Positions 45,324-57,340 are shown, counted from the stretch's first letter. The stretch: DNA of 64,000 nucleotides from Miscanthus floridulus (GCF_019320115.1 NC_089591.1:63790111-63854110), one strand, 5' to 3'. Notes: generated by a model from the letters alone, not told the origin. Numbers and translations: made by a program.

Positions 45324-46530
45324 TGTCGGTGTTTCGAATAAACACCAACTAGTAAATTTATATTGTTGCGCGTTAGGTTCGGATGGTGTACTAAATGACA
45401 CAAGGTTTATACTGGTTCGGGCAGAATGTCCCTACGTCCAGTTTGCTGCTGCTCGTGTTATTAGTACCGAAAAAGGTTCGTAGTAGGCGGTACAAACGGT
45501 CGTGAGAAGGACAGGTCCCAAGTGTCTGATGGAAAGGTCGAAAGAATGCCAAGAGCTCAGTTGCTGCTTGGGTGTGTGTTGTGTGGAATTGATCCGTCTA
45601 ATGAATCTACCTGTTTGAAGAGAGCGCATCCCCTTTTATAGATAAAGGGGATGGCCCTTACAAGTGAGAGGGAGAAAATACATATGCTTCTAAGCCTTAT
45701 CACCTACGCCGACGGGTACAGGTCGATGGTAGGCGCCCACAACACTGTTGGATGTCAGATCCACGTGAGAGGTTGTGTTGTCTTCTTCGGGTATGGCAGA
45801 CGTCGACGCCCGCCACACTGTTGATACCTGGAGGCATGCAAGGGTTTCACCATGTTCGCCTGGTACTGTAAATACCGGAGCTCACAACACTGTCGATGCC
45901 TAGAGGCATGTGGGGGGAGTCTTATCATATGGGAGTTAATGGCGCCTACAACACTGTAGGGGAAAAAGGCGATGCCTACAACACTATTCAGGCTCTGCCA
46001 TGCCTAGGAGGGCTTAAAGCGCCCATCCCGTCGTATCCTGATGGTACCTTCTCGCAGGTGCGCAGGATATGGTCCTCGGTACTGCGGTTGACCAGAGTGT
46101 CCCATCTTACCCTGTGCTCATCATCATGAAGCGGCAGGGTGCAGACGTCGGACGAGGCGGAGCCAGCCCCGGAATGTCGATCGAGGCGGAGCTATCCCTC
46201 AGCCGTCGGACGAGGCGGAGCCTGTCCTCAGCCGTCGGGTGAGGCGGAGCCTGCCCTTAGCCATCAGGCGAGGCAGAGCCAGCCCTTAGGGGCCGGGCGA
46301 GGCGCAGCCTGCCCTTAGCCGTCGAGTAAGGCAGAGCCAGTCGACCCTCAGCCGTTTGTTGGGCGAGGTGGAGCCAGCCCTTAGGGGTTGAGCGAGGCGT
46401 AGCCAGCCCTTAGGGGCTGGGCGAGGCATAGGGCAAGAAGTGTAGTTGTGTTCTTGCCTATTTGGGAGCATCAGCGCTTGATAGTTATTAGCTCCATCTC
46501 ATTGGGTACCTCAGTATTAGGTCCCCGACA
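45324..46530 (-). repeat. 3' LTR of the Tat-type fragment, unit 3
   Basis: 1207 bp, with plus-strand ends TGTCGGTG and CCCCGACA. The TATA box on the minus strand is at 45634-45640. Degenerate gaggcggagcc repeats lie at about 46150-46435. Confidence 0.85.
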
Positions 46531-47365
46531 GTAGCCCCCCTCCGAGTGATTCGAATAGAATCGCCCGGGGGTGATTTGACTTACCCGAGGGTGCGCGTGA
46601 GCGCACCCGACGTGTGTAGCCCCCGAGCCCCTGGGTGATTCGGGTAGAATTGCCCGGGGGGTATTTCGATTTGCCAGAGGGTGCGCGTGAGCGCACCCGT
46701 CGGGTATAGCCCTCGAGCCCCCGGGTGATTCAGGTAGAATCGCTAGGGAGGTAATTTCGGACCCTTGGCGGGTATGGCTGTGAGATTTGGTTTTTGTCCA
46801 CTGGACAGTTTAAAGGGAACCCTGGTGGTCCGTGGGGATTCATCTAGGGTCAGCCCGGTTGAGACTTGATTGTGGATCGAGACTCCGTTGAGGCTCGTGT
46901 ACCTGGGTTTTGGCCGTTCGCGGGCCCATCCCTTGTTGGGACGACCATCGAAACTATTGGGCCAGCCCTCAAACTCCCAGACCCAGGCGGGCTGAAGAAA
47001 TGTTTTTTGACCCATACATATCCCCTCTGTGGGAAAAGTGTCCTGGTCTGCTTGGGAAGGCGAAATGTCCAGCGTGACTTTGGTGGGAAAGGATAGGGAT
47101 CGCGGGTGCATATCCCGCGACGTGACGTAGTGGTGTATCGTGGCAGGCTCGGAGACCTAGGTGGGCGGTTGCTCTTCTCGCATCTGTCGCCCCTATAAAA
47201 CTAAGGGGTTCGCCCCTAGGGTTCCATACTTTGCCTCCTCGCCTTTGCATCTTCAACCTCCGCCGCCAATCGCCTAAGCCTCCCGTACCTGCATCGCAGC
47301 CGCTGCCGAGCTCACATCCGCATCGCAACCGTCAAGCTCGCATCCACCCCCCTCCCAATCGTTCA

Positions 47366-47800
47366 ATGGAGCCATGGTGTAGATCTGACATCACCCCTCA
47401 GCGCCAAGAGGGCCTCATTCGCCGTGGCCTCCTTTGTTCGCTGACCGCCGCCGAGGAGTGGTGGCTGCACGGTAATGAGGACGAGCCATCGCCGCCCGAA
47501 GGGTATGTCGTGTCCTTCGCTCACTTTCGTGAGCGGGGATTCACCATCCCCACCCACAAGTTCCTCCGAGGGCTGCTGGACTACTACAAGGTGGAGTTAC
47601 AACACCTTACTCCCAATGGGGTTCAACTTCCCCTGTTCGACGGGGATACAGAGCTGCAGGATCTCGATGTGGCTTCGTTTGTAGAGTTCGCCCTCTACAA
47701 GAACGAAGGACTTGGCGCGGCTGCGAGCCGTCGAGCTTCCGTCTTGTCCGTGGCACTGTGTCACGGAGGAGGTAGTCGAGGTAGAGCGTTCTCCAATTGA
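47366..47800 (+). CDS. Antisense extra ORF of the Tat-type element (truncated domain, open)
   Basis: The open frame begins MEPWCRSDITPQRQEG and includes AAEEWWLHG, PEGYVVSFAHF and FLRGLLDYYKVELQHL, the start of the putative gypsy-type transposon (Transposase_28) domain. It lies between pol and the 3' LTR in antisense. Antisense extra ORFs at this place have been described for plant Tat/Ogre-lineage elements. After NGVQ (about 47625) the sequence turns into inverted pol, so the domain is cut and the last 58 codons are not native. A TATAAAA is at 47194-47200. Function is unknown. Confidence 0.7.
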   Translation: MEPWCRSDITPQRQEGLIRRGLLCSLTAAEEWWLHGNEDEPSPPEGYVVSFAHFRERGFTIPTHKFLRGLLDYYKVELQHLTPNGVQLPLFDGDTELQDLDVASFVEFALYKNEGLGAAASRRASVLSVALCHGGGSRGRAFSN

Positions 47801-48150
47801 TCAGAGGGTCGGGCTCTGTCGTTGGATCCTCTTCAAGCTCCGTGACCTCGGGGCAAAACAGAGCCGTCGGTTGGTCAGCCCCCGAGGCTGGATCAGGCGG
47901 GCAATCGTTGGCTTGTTCTGACCCTTCATAGCGCACTGAGGGTTTGTGTTGGTCGCTGGCAAAGACACCCGTCGGCACTGGCTCTCGACCGGACGCCGCT
48001 TTTGCAAGCGCATCGGCCGCCTCGTTGAGGCGCCTTGGGATGTGATTGAGTTCAAGGCCGTCGAATTTGTCCTCCAGCCGTCGGACTTCTTGGCAGTACG
48101 CAGCCATCTTGGCGTCGTGATGAATGACATCATGGTTTAGGCAGATGTAT
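47622..48150 (-). pseudogene. Pol fragment (RNase H end, integrase start), unit 3 copy
   Basis: The minus strand is open across the RNase H C-terminal region (KMAAYCQEV, LNEAADALAKA, SGREPVPTGVF) and the WRTLYLDYLLRD linker. A frameshift after about 47760 leads into GELYKRSHIEILQLCIP, the start of the integrase zinc-finger region. The sequence then stops at the deletion junction. It is not functional. Confidence 0.8.
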
Positions 48151-49036
48151 GTTTCTACAACCACTATCACCATTGCACTCTCCACCGAAATTGTTTCTTC
48201 ATTCAATTCGCATTTGGGTATAGCTTCACTCTCAATAGCACACAGTATCGTATCTATCTAGAAATAGAAAGGTTTCATCAGGAACTTGCAGTTCAGACTT
48301 CAGAGTTGTATAAACCCACAGGATTTCCTAACAGTACTACTTTCCAATGGCCTGTCAGTTTAACAGATATTTCCTCTATCTTGGACTTGGAATGACAATC
48401 ACATTTCAAACAGGGAAAAGTCGACTTATACAAACTTTGACGAACAATTATTCAAAAAATATGCAAGTTTAGAACATTGAACTTGTATCAAGGGATTTGT
48501 GTTCAAAGTGTCTCTGAATTATGTTGATGATATTGTAAAAGATATTAACGGGTCAAAATAATCCGAAATGGAGTGTACAGAGCATCATACATCACCGATA
48601 AGCCATAGAACAGGATTCCCAAGTACTCCTATGTTCTTCAGGCAAGCATAGACAGCCTGTGAGTGAGGTAAACATTCCATACATGGAGTGGAATCAACAC
48701 TACAAGATGACGTTGCATGTCTGTGGCATATTGATATGTTTGATATAGAACTACTACCTATCATTTCGTCACGTCAAAGCCAAATAAAAATGGGACACAG
48801 TAAATCTGTAATCCTTATCGTCATGTCAACAGAACTGGATTACTGAAAGTACCCCACAGAACCGAGAACGTGGTGCTCAATAGCGACACGAATCACACAG
48901 AAATGTAAGTAGCCATCGGCTGGGCCGTCGAAGCAAGTTTTGCAGCAAAACAAGAGTACAAGAGCACCTCGGCACGAACAGCGAAGAGTTAAAGAACTAA
49001 GATAAAACTTGCCTGATCTAGTTTTCTTTGTCTTCT
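48151..49036. other. Spacer between the retroelement fragment and X3
   Basis: No gene was recognised. It matches 32141-33025. Confidence 0.5.
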
Positions 49037-49840
49037 TTACGTCGGAACAACGTAAACATTGACATTACGGTGAGCCACCGCGGCCAACTCCACCGCCAAC
49101 CCGACGGCGACCACCGCGAGCACGCAGGCTGCACCGCACCAGGCAGCAGCACTCTGCCTCCACCATCGCCGCTGGACGGCCCTCTTCCCCGTCTCCGCCG
49201 CGGCCTCGCGATCGGTGTCGCGCTTCTTGGCAATGACGTCTAGCGTCCTCTCCTCTCGAGTTCCCATGGCCTCCCGCTTCTTGGCAACACTATCCGTGGC
49301 CAGCTCCCTGCGTGTTTCCGCGGTCTCGTCCTCGGCGTCGTTGTCCTCGGCGATGACATCCGACGCCTCCTCCTTGTTGCGTGCTTCCACGACGTCATCG
49401 CGCTTGGCGTCCCCCTCCGTCGCCTCCTGGCACGAGTCGGTGCAGGAGCACGTGGACCGCGAGGACCCCGAGCAGTCGGCCTCCTCCTCCTCAGGCTCTC
49501 CCACCACCTCCTCCTCCTCCTCCTCCTCCTCGACTGGTTCAGGTGCAGCGACGACTGCGCGCTGCGCCCACTGATCGAACGTGGCCTTGAGGACGGCGAA
49601 GCGCGCCTCGGCCTCGGCCAGGCGCACCGGGCAGGCCCCGCCGTGGCACTCCGCCTCGGCGGCCAGGAGCGGCCGAAGGAAGTCGGTCTTCGCCTTGATC
49701 TTGTCGTGGAGCTGCTTCTCCGCGTAGGGGCTCCGCTGCCTGGACGACAGCGCGTCGTCGAGGGAGGCGCAGAGCTCGTCGAGATTCCGGTCCACCACGG
49801 CGCTCACCAGCCGTCCCTGCGTCGCCGGCGGCATGTCCAT
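49037..49840 (-). CDS. X3: uncharacterised acidic protein with one C-terminal membrane segment
   Basis: The open frame on the minus strand gives 267 residues from the ATG at 49840 (MDMPPATQGRL). The frame is open a further 52 codons upstream to 49996, but those residues (KKSPTRKPPRYYTARAG) look like translated leader. In order: a helical, charged N-terminal region (about 1-110), a Glu-rich run encoded by a TCC-type repeat, a Cys/Ser-rich patch (DCSGSSRSTCSCTDSC), a charged Lys/Glu/Asp region with KK and RR repeats, and one hydrophobic segment near residues 235-257 (AAAWCGAACVLAVVAVGLA) followed by a short tail. The layout suggests a tail-anchored membrane protein. I do not recognise the family. 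It lies between B and C on the opposite strand. A copy in unit 2 is disrupted. Confidence 0.6.
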   Translation of the reverse strand: MDMPPATQGRLVSAVVDRNLDELCASLDDALSSRQRSPYAEKQLHDKIKAKTDFLRPLLAAEAECHGGACPVRLAEAEARFAVLKATFDQWAQRAVVAAPEPVEEEEEEEEVVGEPEEEEADCSGSSRSTCSCTDSCQEATEGDAKRDDVVEARNKEEASDVIAEDNDAEDETAETRRELATDSVAKKREAMGTREERTLDVIAKKRDTDREAAAETGKRAVQRRWWRQSAAAWCGAACVLAVVAVGLAVELAAVAHRNVNVYVVPT

Positions 49841-50330
49841 GGGCGCGGGCCGCCGGTTTGTGGGCGCGTTGTCGCTGTTGCGGTTTCGCGCAAGTGCCAC
49901 GAGCGGAGCGGTGTCGCAACGCCAGGGTCGAGTGCCGGCCCGTGCAGTATAGTAGCGCGGCGGTTTCCTTGTGGGGCTTTTTTTGAGCACGGGCACCCCG
50001 CGGCGGGTGAGGTTTCGAGGAGTTGCGAGTTGCGACGCGACGCTTCGCTGAACGTCCGAGTGCGCGCGCGCGCCTGGGGGTAACCGCTGGGTTTGATATC
50101 TTCATCTCATTTGATCGCTTCGCGCCATGTGAAGGTGGTGTGAGGGCACGGTTGCAGATGCCAAGTAACGATGCATCATTTTTTGTCTTTTCTCTTTGTT
50201 GAGGCCATCCTTGTTTTGTTATTTACGGGAATCTAAAATGCAAGGAAACGTAAACGAAACAATCACTTTTCAATACAATGCACAATTCTATTCTTTTATT
50301 TTATAGGCATTTAATAATTACTCACTATGT

Positions 50331-50586
50331 CCCAAAGCAAATGCACATCTCATTTCTCGAGGAGACAAACTTTTTTAAGTTTGACTAAATATATACAAAA
50401 TTATACTAACTTTCATAATTAATGTATAATAAGTATTATTAGATTGAGCATGAAATTATATATTTTTATAATAAATTTGTTTGGAGATACAAATATTAAT
50501 ACTACTTTCTATATTTTTAGTTAATTTTTTTAAAAAAGTTGACTTCTCGAGAAATGAGATGTCCATTTATTTTAGGACAAAGAGAG
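50331..50586. mobile_element. Stowaway-like MITE, unit 3 copy
   Basis: It is equivalent to 34308-34570, flanked by TA at 50329-50330 and 50587-50588. It differs from the unit 2 copy by several substitutions and indels. Confidence 0.75.
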
Positions 50587-50588
50587 TA

Positions 50589-51599
50589 TATGAATCACCT
50601 AGAGTAAATCTGAGCCTAGAACTCCTTTCAATTTCTACAGTTTTCTACCTTTAACCTTCACTCAGGTGAACCAGTAAGGCTTTGGGAGGATAAATGGTTT
50701 GGAAATGCCACACTTAAAGATTAGTATCCATCTCTATATAATATTAGAAGAAAGAAATATATCACAGTTGCATATGTAATCAGCACTACAACGCTTAATA
50801 TTACTTTTTGTAGAGCGTTAGTGGGGATAAACTACTTAAATTGGTCTTTAGAAGGAGGCCGATAAATCCCAATTTAAAGTTGGTACGTTGACTATGGGAG
50901 ACTACGATTGCTTTTCTGAGAGCTTCTTTTTCGCTAGAGTTTCGAACTTTGTAATAATAAATGGTTGTGTATAAAACTCTTGTAGAGCCCGGAATAAGAA
51001 TTCCTTTTTCTAACAAAGAACTCCTTTCTTCTTAAAAACATTTCCACCTCATAAAAAATGATTACTCAGACTTGCCTGAATTTTTTTTTGAGTGGATCTC
51101 AGACTTGCCTGATGAACGATGAGGGAGGATGAACGATGCATCAAATAGTAGTCCAGATTTCACGGGCCGCCGTCCATGCCAGCGGTGTGGTTTTAGCCCA
51201 TCAAGGATTTTCCAATGAGATCAGAGAAGTGGGCCTTTATATGGGCTTAAGTTGTAATAACGGTCCCGCACAACCCCTGCGGCCCTGCCCATCGCATCGA
51301 GCTTTTCTTTTTCTCACCTCTCTCTTCTTCACAGTCACAGATAAGCTGGTCTTGCGTAGTAGCGTCATATGATTCCGCTGGTTTTTATTCCTCTCAATGC
51401 TGTACTCCGCTCCCCGATCATCAACGACATTATCGATCGGCACCACGACCTTCTTATGGACCGAGATTATTTTGGCTTATGGCATGTTACAAAAAGACAT
51501 CGAGTCCGCAAACTGGAACATGCGTCCGCCACTACAGCAATCTTGTTCGCTAGTTTGAACCCATCCAGATCGGCATCCCGCACCATCATCTCAACCTCA
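50589..51599. other. Distal upstream region of C3, no supported gene
   Basis: It matches 34573-35582, with nothing recognisable. Confidence 0.55.
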
Positions 51600-51670
51600 C
51601 ATGCATATGCTAACTAGCTAGTTGATCATCGCATCATTGTCGCGCTTCGTTCCGGCGGCCACCTATAAAT
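51600..51670 (+). promoter_or_regulatory. C3 core promoter
   Basis: CATGCAT lies at 51600-51606 and TATAAAT at 51664-51670. Confidence 0.7.
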
Positions 51671-51798
51671 ACCACACCCGAACACCGTCTCCAACCATCA
51701 CAAGCACTTAGCAATCGAGCCATCAAGAGCTAGCTCCTCTCGAAGCTCACTCTGCTCTGTGCCTGTGGTCAAGAGGACACACACTGCTGTGTGCAGCA

Positions 51799-52188
51799 AT
51801 GGCAGGCAAGGCGTCGGTCGCGCTGTTCCTGGCCGTGAACCTGGTGGTGTTCGCCATGGCCAGCGCCTGCGGTGGCGACTGCCCCACGCCGCCAACCCCT
51901 TCGACGCCGACCCCGACGCCGGCCTCGTCCGGCAAGTGCCCCCGCGACGCGCTCAAGCTGGGCGTGTGCGCCAATGTTCTGGGCCTGATCAAGGCCAAGG
52001 TGGGCGTGCCGCCCACGGAGCCATGCTGCCCGCTGCTGGAGGGGCTCGTCGACCTCGAGGCCGCACTCTGCCTCTGCACCGCCATCAAGGGCAAAATCCT
52101 CGGCATCAACCTCAACCTGCCCGTCGACCTCAGCCTCATCCTCAACCACTGCGGCAAGACCGTGCCCACCGGATTCAAGTGCCTCTAG
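51799..52188 (+). CDS. C3: secreted hybrid proline-rich / 8-cysteine-motif protein
   Basis: Intact 129-residue copy, identical in protein to C2: signal peptide to residue 23, [13 protein letters not shown] linker, eight cysteines at 47, 57, 76, 77, 91, 93, 118 and 128, TAG stop. One silent change is visible in the linker (ccaacc for ccgacc near 51894). AATAAA is at 52452-52457. Its 3' flank lacks the long-TIR element present after C2. Confidence 0.93.
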   Translation: MAGKASVALFLAVNLVVFAMASACGGDCPTPPTPSTPTPTPASSGKCPRDALKLGVCANVLGLIKAKVGVPPTEPCCPLLEGLVDLEAALCLCTAIKGKILGINLNLPVDLSLILNHCGKTVPTGFKCL

Positions 52189-52684
52189 GCTAGCCAAGAG
52201 CATCATGCCGGCGTGTTCTTTTGCTTGTCATTCGTCTCTTACTGTCTTTGCTTGCTAAGCTAGCTCTGCATGAGTACGTGTCGGCGCGAACACGCCAAGT
52301 ACGTACGTATGTAGCCGGTTTGATGAGCAGCTTTCGCTTTTGGGGTGTTTCTTTTTATGTAAGTGCCTCGTCCTTTGTATGGACAGTGTCACTGAACTAT
52401 TTTGATTGTTATTCTTTTATTTGTAATATCTAGCAATATATATGCCTGATGAATAAAGCTCATATTGTTCGAAATATGTGCATATTGTTCTAATATCAGA
52501 TTTTATTATGAGTCGTATTTCATTTTCATACACGTTTGCAAATACACTACATAAAACATAATTAACTGAGGCAATAATCCATAACCATTTGTACGTTGAG
52601 ATGTAGAATTACTAGCATTCATGATACTATTCATCCATGTGCAATCTCCAACCGACCAAAAACACTCTCAAAATCTCTGAAATA

Positions 52685-53903
52685 GTTATTTTGGACTAGG
52701 ATGTTAGTACTTACATAGTTGATGGACCTAATGAAAATGATGTAATAATTTAGTGACCTAAGGTGTAATTACTAAAGACAATATATATAGTAGCCCAAGA
52801 AATCTTCATCTAAACTATCCACCTATGACATTATTATGAAAGAAAAAACTTAAGTATAATAATGAACATGTAAATATTGTAACACTCTAGAGTCCAAAAA
52901 GACTTAGATTCACTTTACACGCTGCGTGAACCACATACTTCCACCAACCCACTTACACTTTTGTGCTCGCTTCATGTAAAAGCATTAATCCGGAGTAAGT
53001 GGTATGAATTCTAAAGCTTTATATGTTTATGTAACCGACCATCAATAACTAAGGTGGGACTACCCACCCTCAATGTCACATTAACAAGCATTTGGATAGG
53101 CAAATCGAAACTTGTCCAGATGTCCTCAATATGAACTAAATTACTCTATGTTCCATTATGAATATATCTAAAGTAAACCCCTAAATCTGAATATAAATTA
53201 TCTAGTTCTATCTTATGGAAGATAATCTAAAATAAAGCCTACATTTGCATCTAAGTAATCCGTTAAATTGGCTTATAAGTTACCTACCTCTAACATTAGA
53301 AAACAAATAAATAAAATTATCAATATCTACTATTATGAAAAGGGAATAAGTAAACATATATATGTTTCTAAGTTCTCACTTCTACTACTAGAAATATACA
53401 AAAAAACAACTATCTCAAAGAAATGAACACAACATGTAGACAAAGTATATATGCATCTATGAGCGATAACTATATATTTCTATGGTTTAGTAGTCATGAA
53501 AAATGTTGCCTAATAAATGAATCACATAACATGACCCTAACAATTAATTTTAAATTATATTAATAAATTATGACAAATGATTATGTAATTAAGTTGTTGC
53601 TTTAGATAAATTTATACATTAATAAATTGTGTAATTATGAGAATAAACATATCTACTAATTCATTTAATTATAAGCGCTCTAATGTTGCAAAAATACTAA
53701 CACACATGATTATTTGAAAGGTAATTCAACACCTAGAGCACTAATATGACTTTTTATGTCAATATAGTAATTAAAAGTGCAGTCTATAACTTTGAAATTA
53801 TATTTTCAATAAAATACAAAAGGAAAATTTAAATAAAATGTACATTAAACACTAAAGTTTTAACTCAAAATCTAAAAACAAAACAATAGCAACCAATAAG
53901 ATT
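52685..53903. other. AT-rich C-to-A spacer, unit 3 to unit 4
   Basis: No gene is seen. It is nearly identical to 5131-6353 and 37866-39094. At about 52680 the site of the long-TIR element is unoccupied. Confidence 0.6.
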
Positions 53904-54867
53904 CATATATGAAATCCGATATTTAGATTAATTATATCTTGAAGACAAATGAGACACAATTAAACATGTATTGAAGACTCATAGATGTGCGATTCAAACG
54001 GAGGGAACTATGAATATGGATGGAAACTATATAGAGTAAAATGGGTAAATCCATCACTACCGGATATGGACCATGGAGTTTGTATATGAGCGTTGTGTTA
54101 ATACATAAAGAACTCAAACATAAGTAATTTTATTTAGTTGTATGTACTAAATTATCTATGAACTTCCACGCATCACTTATGTCTCTTAAGCTTCTAGCCT
54201 ATGCAAAAGCACGGGTGGATGTATTAGTACTTTTTTTAATAAATATGAGGGCCAATTTCAGCCAAGTTTTAGACCAGCGAACAGGGCCAATATGTGCATA
54301 TTGTTCTAATATCAGATTTTATTATGAGTCGTATTTCATTTTCATACATGTTTGCAAATACACTATATAAAACATAATTAACTGAGGCAATAATCCATAA
54401 CCATTTGTACGTTGAGACGTAGAATTACTAGCATTCATGATACTATTCATCCATGTGCAATCTCCAACCGACCAAAAACACTCTCAAAATCTCGAAATAA
54501 CCATAAGAAATAATACTAAAACATCGCGGTGCGCTTATATTATAAGTAGGTTCGAATAAATGATGCCAACATTCCACAACTCATAGTTATTTGAGAGACT
54601 GAGATAAGAATCGCATAATAGTTTAAGAATTTTCCATGTAATTACTAGGTGCAGACTCGTAATATCATTGCCACGCTAGAGCGGACCAGGATCGGGTGCA
54701 GTAGTAGTTACTACTACAACTTAAGCAGTAGCAACATCTCAGCCATCCAAGGGACAAGCAATGGCTTGATGAGAGCCCCTTCCCGCATGTGCTATGGGTC
54801 TCCCTTTTTGGAGAGAAAGAGCAGTGCTGCTCCAACGTCTAAGAGACATGCTGATACACTTTTTTTA

Positions 54868-54992
54868 GGGCAAGTTCGGTTAAGTTGAAACCTGGTCAGA
54901 AATAATTTCAGTCGACGACGTCTATTCAAATTAGAATACGAATCCAGCCAGGAATATTTCCAGGGACCGTTCCCCTTCAACCGAACGGCCCC
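54868..54992. mobile_element. Tourist-like MITE, unit 4 copy
   Basis: 125 bp with the same ends and tta flanks as 7308-7432. Confidence 0.8.
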
Positions 54993-55477
54993 TTAAGATT
55001 ACAAAAATAATACATGGAACCCAGCCACAAAATGTTTTACAAAAATAATACTATATATGAGTTTTCAATTAAATTGTTTGGCCAAAAATTGTTTTTAAAA
55101 AACACAAAAAATCTAAATTAATGCCGGTGATTATAAATATGTGATTTTACCTAGGGTCATTTTCTGTGGAACGATTTTTGAAAATTGTTCTATCAGTAGA
55201 CGACTTTATATTGCTAGTAAACATGTCAGTGCATTGGAAGAATGCGACGGTGCCAACTTCTCGGAAGAACGCGACAGCAGGACCCTAGGAGGCGGCGGCG
55301 TAGGACTGCTCCATATGAACGTCGGCGTTGCACGCTGGACTGAAGCAGGGACGGCGCTGCACGTGAGATGGAAAAAGCGGCGACACTGCACACAGGACAC
55401 GAGCACCTCCGGCGCGAGACAGGAGCAGCGGTGGTGTAGCGTGCGGGACGGCGGCATAGGACGGAAGCAACGGCAGT

Positions 55478-55606
55478 GGCTCCGTTCGCTTCGCTGAAAA
55501 AATAAACCGAAACACTGTTTAGACTGATTTGTTGTGAGAGAAAAATACTGTTCTGGTTAAAAAAATAAGTTGAAAAAGACGAATTATAAGATAAGCGAAC
55601 AGAGCC
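55478..55606. mobile_element. MITE, fourth copy
   Basis: 129 bp, ggctccgttcgct to agcgaacagagcc, equivalent to 7918-8046. Confidence 0.7.
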
Positions 55607-56119
55607 AGTATGGATGATTGCTCGTCATGTGTAGCGTCCAGGGGGGCTGAGTTTCAATAATCGTTAGAACGATTTTTTATAAGAAATCATTTTTTCTTTT
55701 ATAAAAAATTTAATCACTTTTCCCACATACAATTTTATTTTATCTAAAGTTATTTCCTGGTGGAATGAAATTTAAAAGTTACTATGGTGCACCGGTACCC
55801 ACGGCTGTATACATAACTCTGTGCCTGGATCCCATCAAGTACCACAAAAAACTACTTCAACTCTTCAGCAACTTGGGCGTCCATCACCGTGGTACCTCTC
55901 TGCTGATCTTTAGCACTTGAGCATGTTACTAGATACAAGCAGGCAACCCATATGACACTGAATAAATGATCAACCATCAAGCGAGAACAAATATCAACTT
56001 GCATCGACCAATGCAGCAATCCTGGCCACTACCGCTGTTCTACATTGAAACTTATTTCTGGAGTATCACCAAAATATTCGTGGAACAAGTACAGATCACC
56101 CACCTAATAATCGCCCTCA

Positions 56120-56197
56120 CATGCATTCATGCTCACGGGAATGTAAACTCACTAAATAACTAAACCGGTCCTGTGCACCGATATTTCTCCTATAAAT
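56120..56197 (+). promoter_or_regulatory. A4 core promoter
   Basis: CATGCAT lies at 56120-56126 and TATAAAT at 56191-56197. Confidence 0.7.
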
Positions 56198-56322
56198 GCA
56201 ACGCTCAAGCGCCACCACGAACCATCACAAGCGCTTAGCGATCAGTTGTTATTAAGGCACATCTTAATCACTCTGCTTCGCGCTAGTGATCAAGCAAGTT
56301 CTTCTTTCTGTACTCTGTAGCA

Positions 56323-56709
56323 ATGGCAGGCAAGGCCTCGATCGCGTTGTTCCTAACCGTGAACCTGGTGGTGTTCGCCATGGCCAGCGCCTGCGGTGGA
56401 GACTGCCCCACGCCGACCCCTTCGACGCCGACCCCGACGCCGGCCTCGTCCGGCAAGTGCCCCCGCGACGCGCTCAAGCTGGGCGTGTGCGCCAATATTC
56501 TGGGCCTGATCAAGGCCAAGGTGGGCGTGCCGCCCACGGAGCCATGCTGCCCGCTGCTGGAGGGGCTCGTCGACCTCGAGGCCGCACTGTGCCTCTGCAC
56601 CGCCATCAAGGGCAGGATCCTCGGCATCAACCTCAACCTGCCCGTCGACCTCAGCCTCATCCTCAACCACTGCGGCAAGACCGTGCCCACCGGATTCAAG
56701 TGCCTCTAA
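56323..56709 (+). CDS. A4: secreted hybrid proline-rich / 8-cysteine-motif protein
   Basis: Intact 128-residue copy that differs from A2 and A3 by one conservative change, Ile for Val at residue 59 (CANILGL). Signal peptide 1-23, Thr-Pro linker and all eight motif cysteines are present. AATAAA is at 56997-57002. The upstream region is the composite type shared with A2. A Pack-MULE sits about 340 bp beyond the poly(A) signal. It is a likely apoplastic or wall protein, like the other copies. Confidence 0.93.
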   Translation: MAGKASIALFLTVNLVVFAMASACGGDCPTPTPSTPTPTPASSGKCPRDALKLGVCANILGLIKAKVGVPPTEPCCPLLEGLVDLEAALCLCTAIKGRILGINLNLPVDLSLILNHCGKTVPTGFKCL

Positions 56710-57340
56710 GCTAGCCAAGAGCATGCCGGCGTCTTCTTTTGCTTGTCATTCGTCTCTTACTGTCTTAGTGCAGGCTTCTTATCGGTTGCTACGTACGTAC
56801 GTGCTTGCTAGCTAGCTCCGCGCCTACGTGCATCCGCGCGAACACGCGAAGTACGTTGTAGCCGGTTTGATGACCAGCTTTCGCTTTTGGGTGTTTCTTT
56901 TTATGTAAGTGCCTCGATCGTCCTTTGCATGGACAGTGTCACTGAACTATTTGGATTGTTATATTCTTTTATTTGAATACAGCAATATGCTTGATGAATA
57001 AAGCTTATATTGTTCGAAATATTTGCATATTACTCTAATATCATATTTTATTATGAGGCATATATCATTTTCATACACATTTGCAAATGCTACATAAAAC
57101 ATAAGTAATTGAGGCAATAATCCATAACCATTTGAGACGTAGAATTACTAGTATTCATGACACTATATTCATATCCGTGTGCAATTTCCAACCGACCAAA
57201 AACACTCTCAAAATCTCTAGTAGCTAGATAGAAGGTGATCCTTTTATTTAGCCTAGCTTCTCCTTTGTTCCCTATGATATAAATATCGGAATACTCCAAA
57301 GAAAAAAAATGCTAAAACATCACAGTGCGCTTACATTATA

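Larger units (their letters stand above)
45324..48150 (-). mobile_element. Truncated Tat-lineage Ty3-gypsy element, unit 3 copy
   Basis: It has the same structure as 29328-32140: minus-oriented LTR, purine tract, antisense extra ORF, deletion junction near 47625, and integrase-start/RNase H fragment. This copy has fewer disruptions and is the better reference. The left LTR end abuts host sequence gatttagtttag. The other end is truncated near 48150, so no target duplication can be read. Confidence 0.8.
39095..53903 (+). repeat. Array unit 3 (A3, B3, X3, C3; cleanest unit)
   Basis: This is the least disrupted unit, with no CACTA, no gypsy insertion next to A and no long-TIR element after C. 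It is the best reference for the ancestral layout A, B, truncated Tat-type retroelement, X (minus strand), C. A3 and C3 are intact, X3 is open and B3 is a pseudogene. Confidence 0.85.
53904..55779. other. Composite upstream region of A4 with long-TIR fragment
   Basis: It has the same build as before A2: A-type distal sequence, a switch at about 54250 to C-3'-flank-like sequence, then the long-TIR element without its right arm (from about 54701). The join to the A proximal promoter is at about 55779 (aaaagtt / actatggtgcacc). No gene is supported. Confidence 0.65.
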
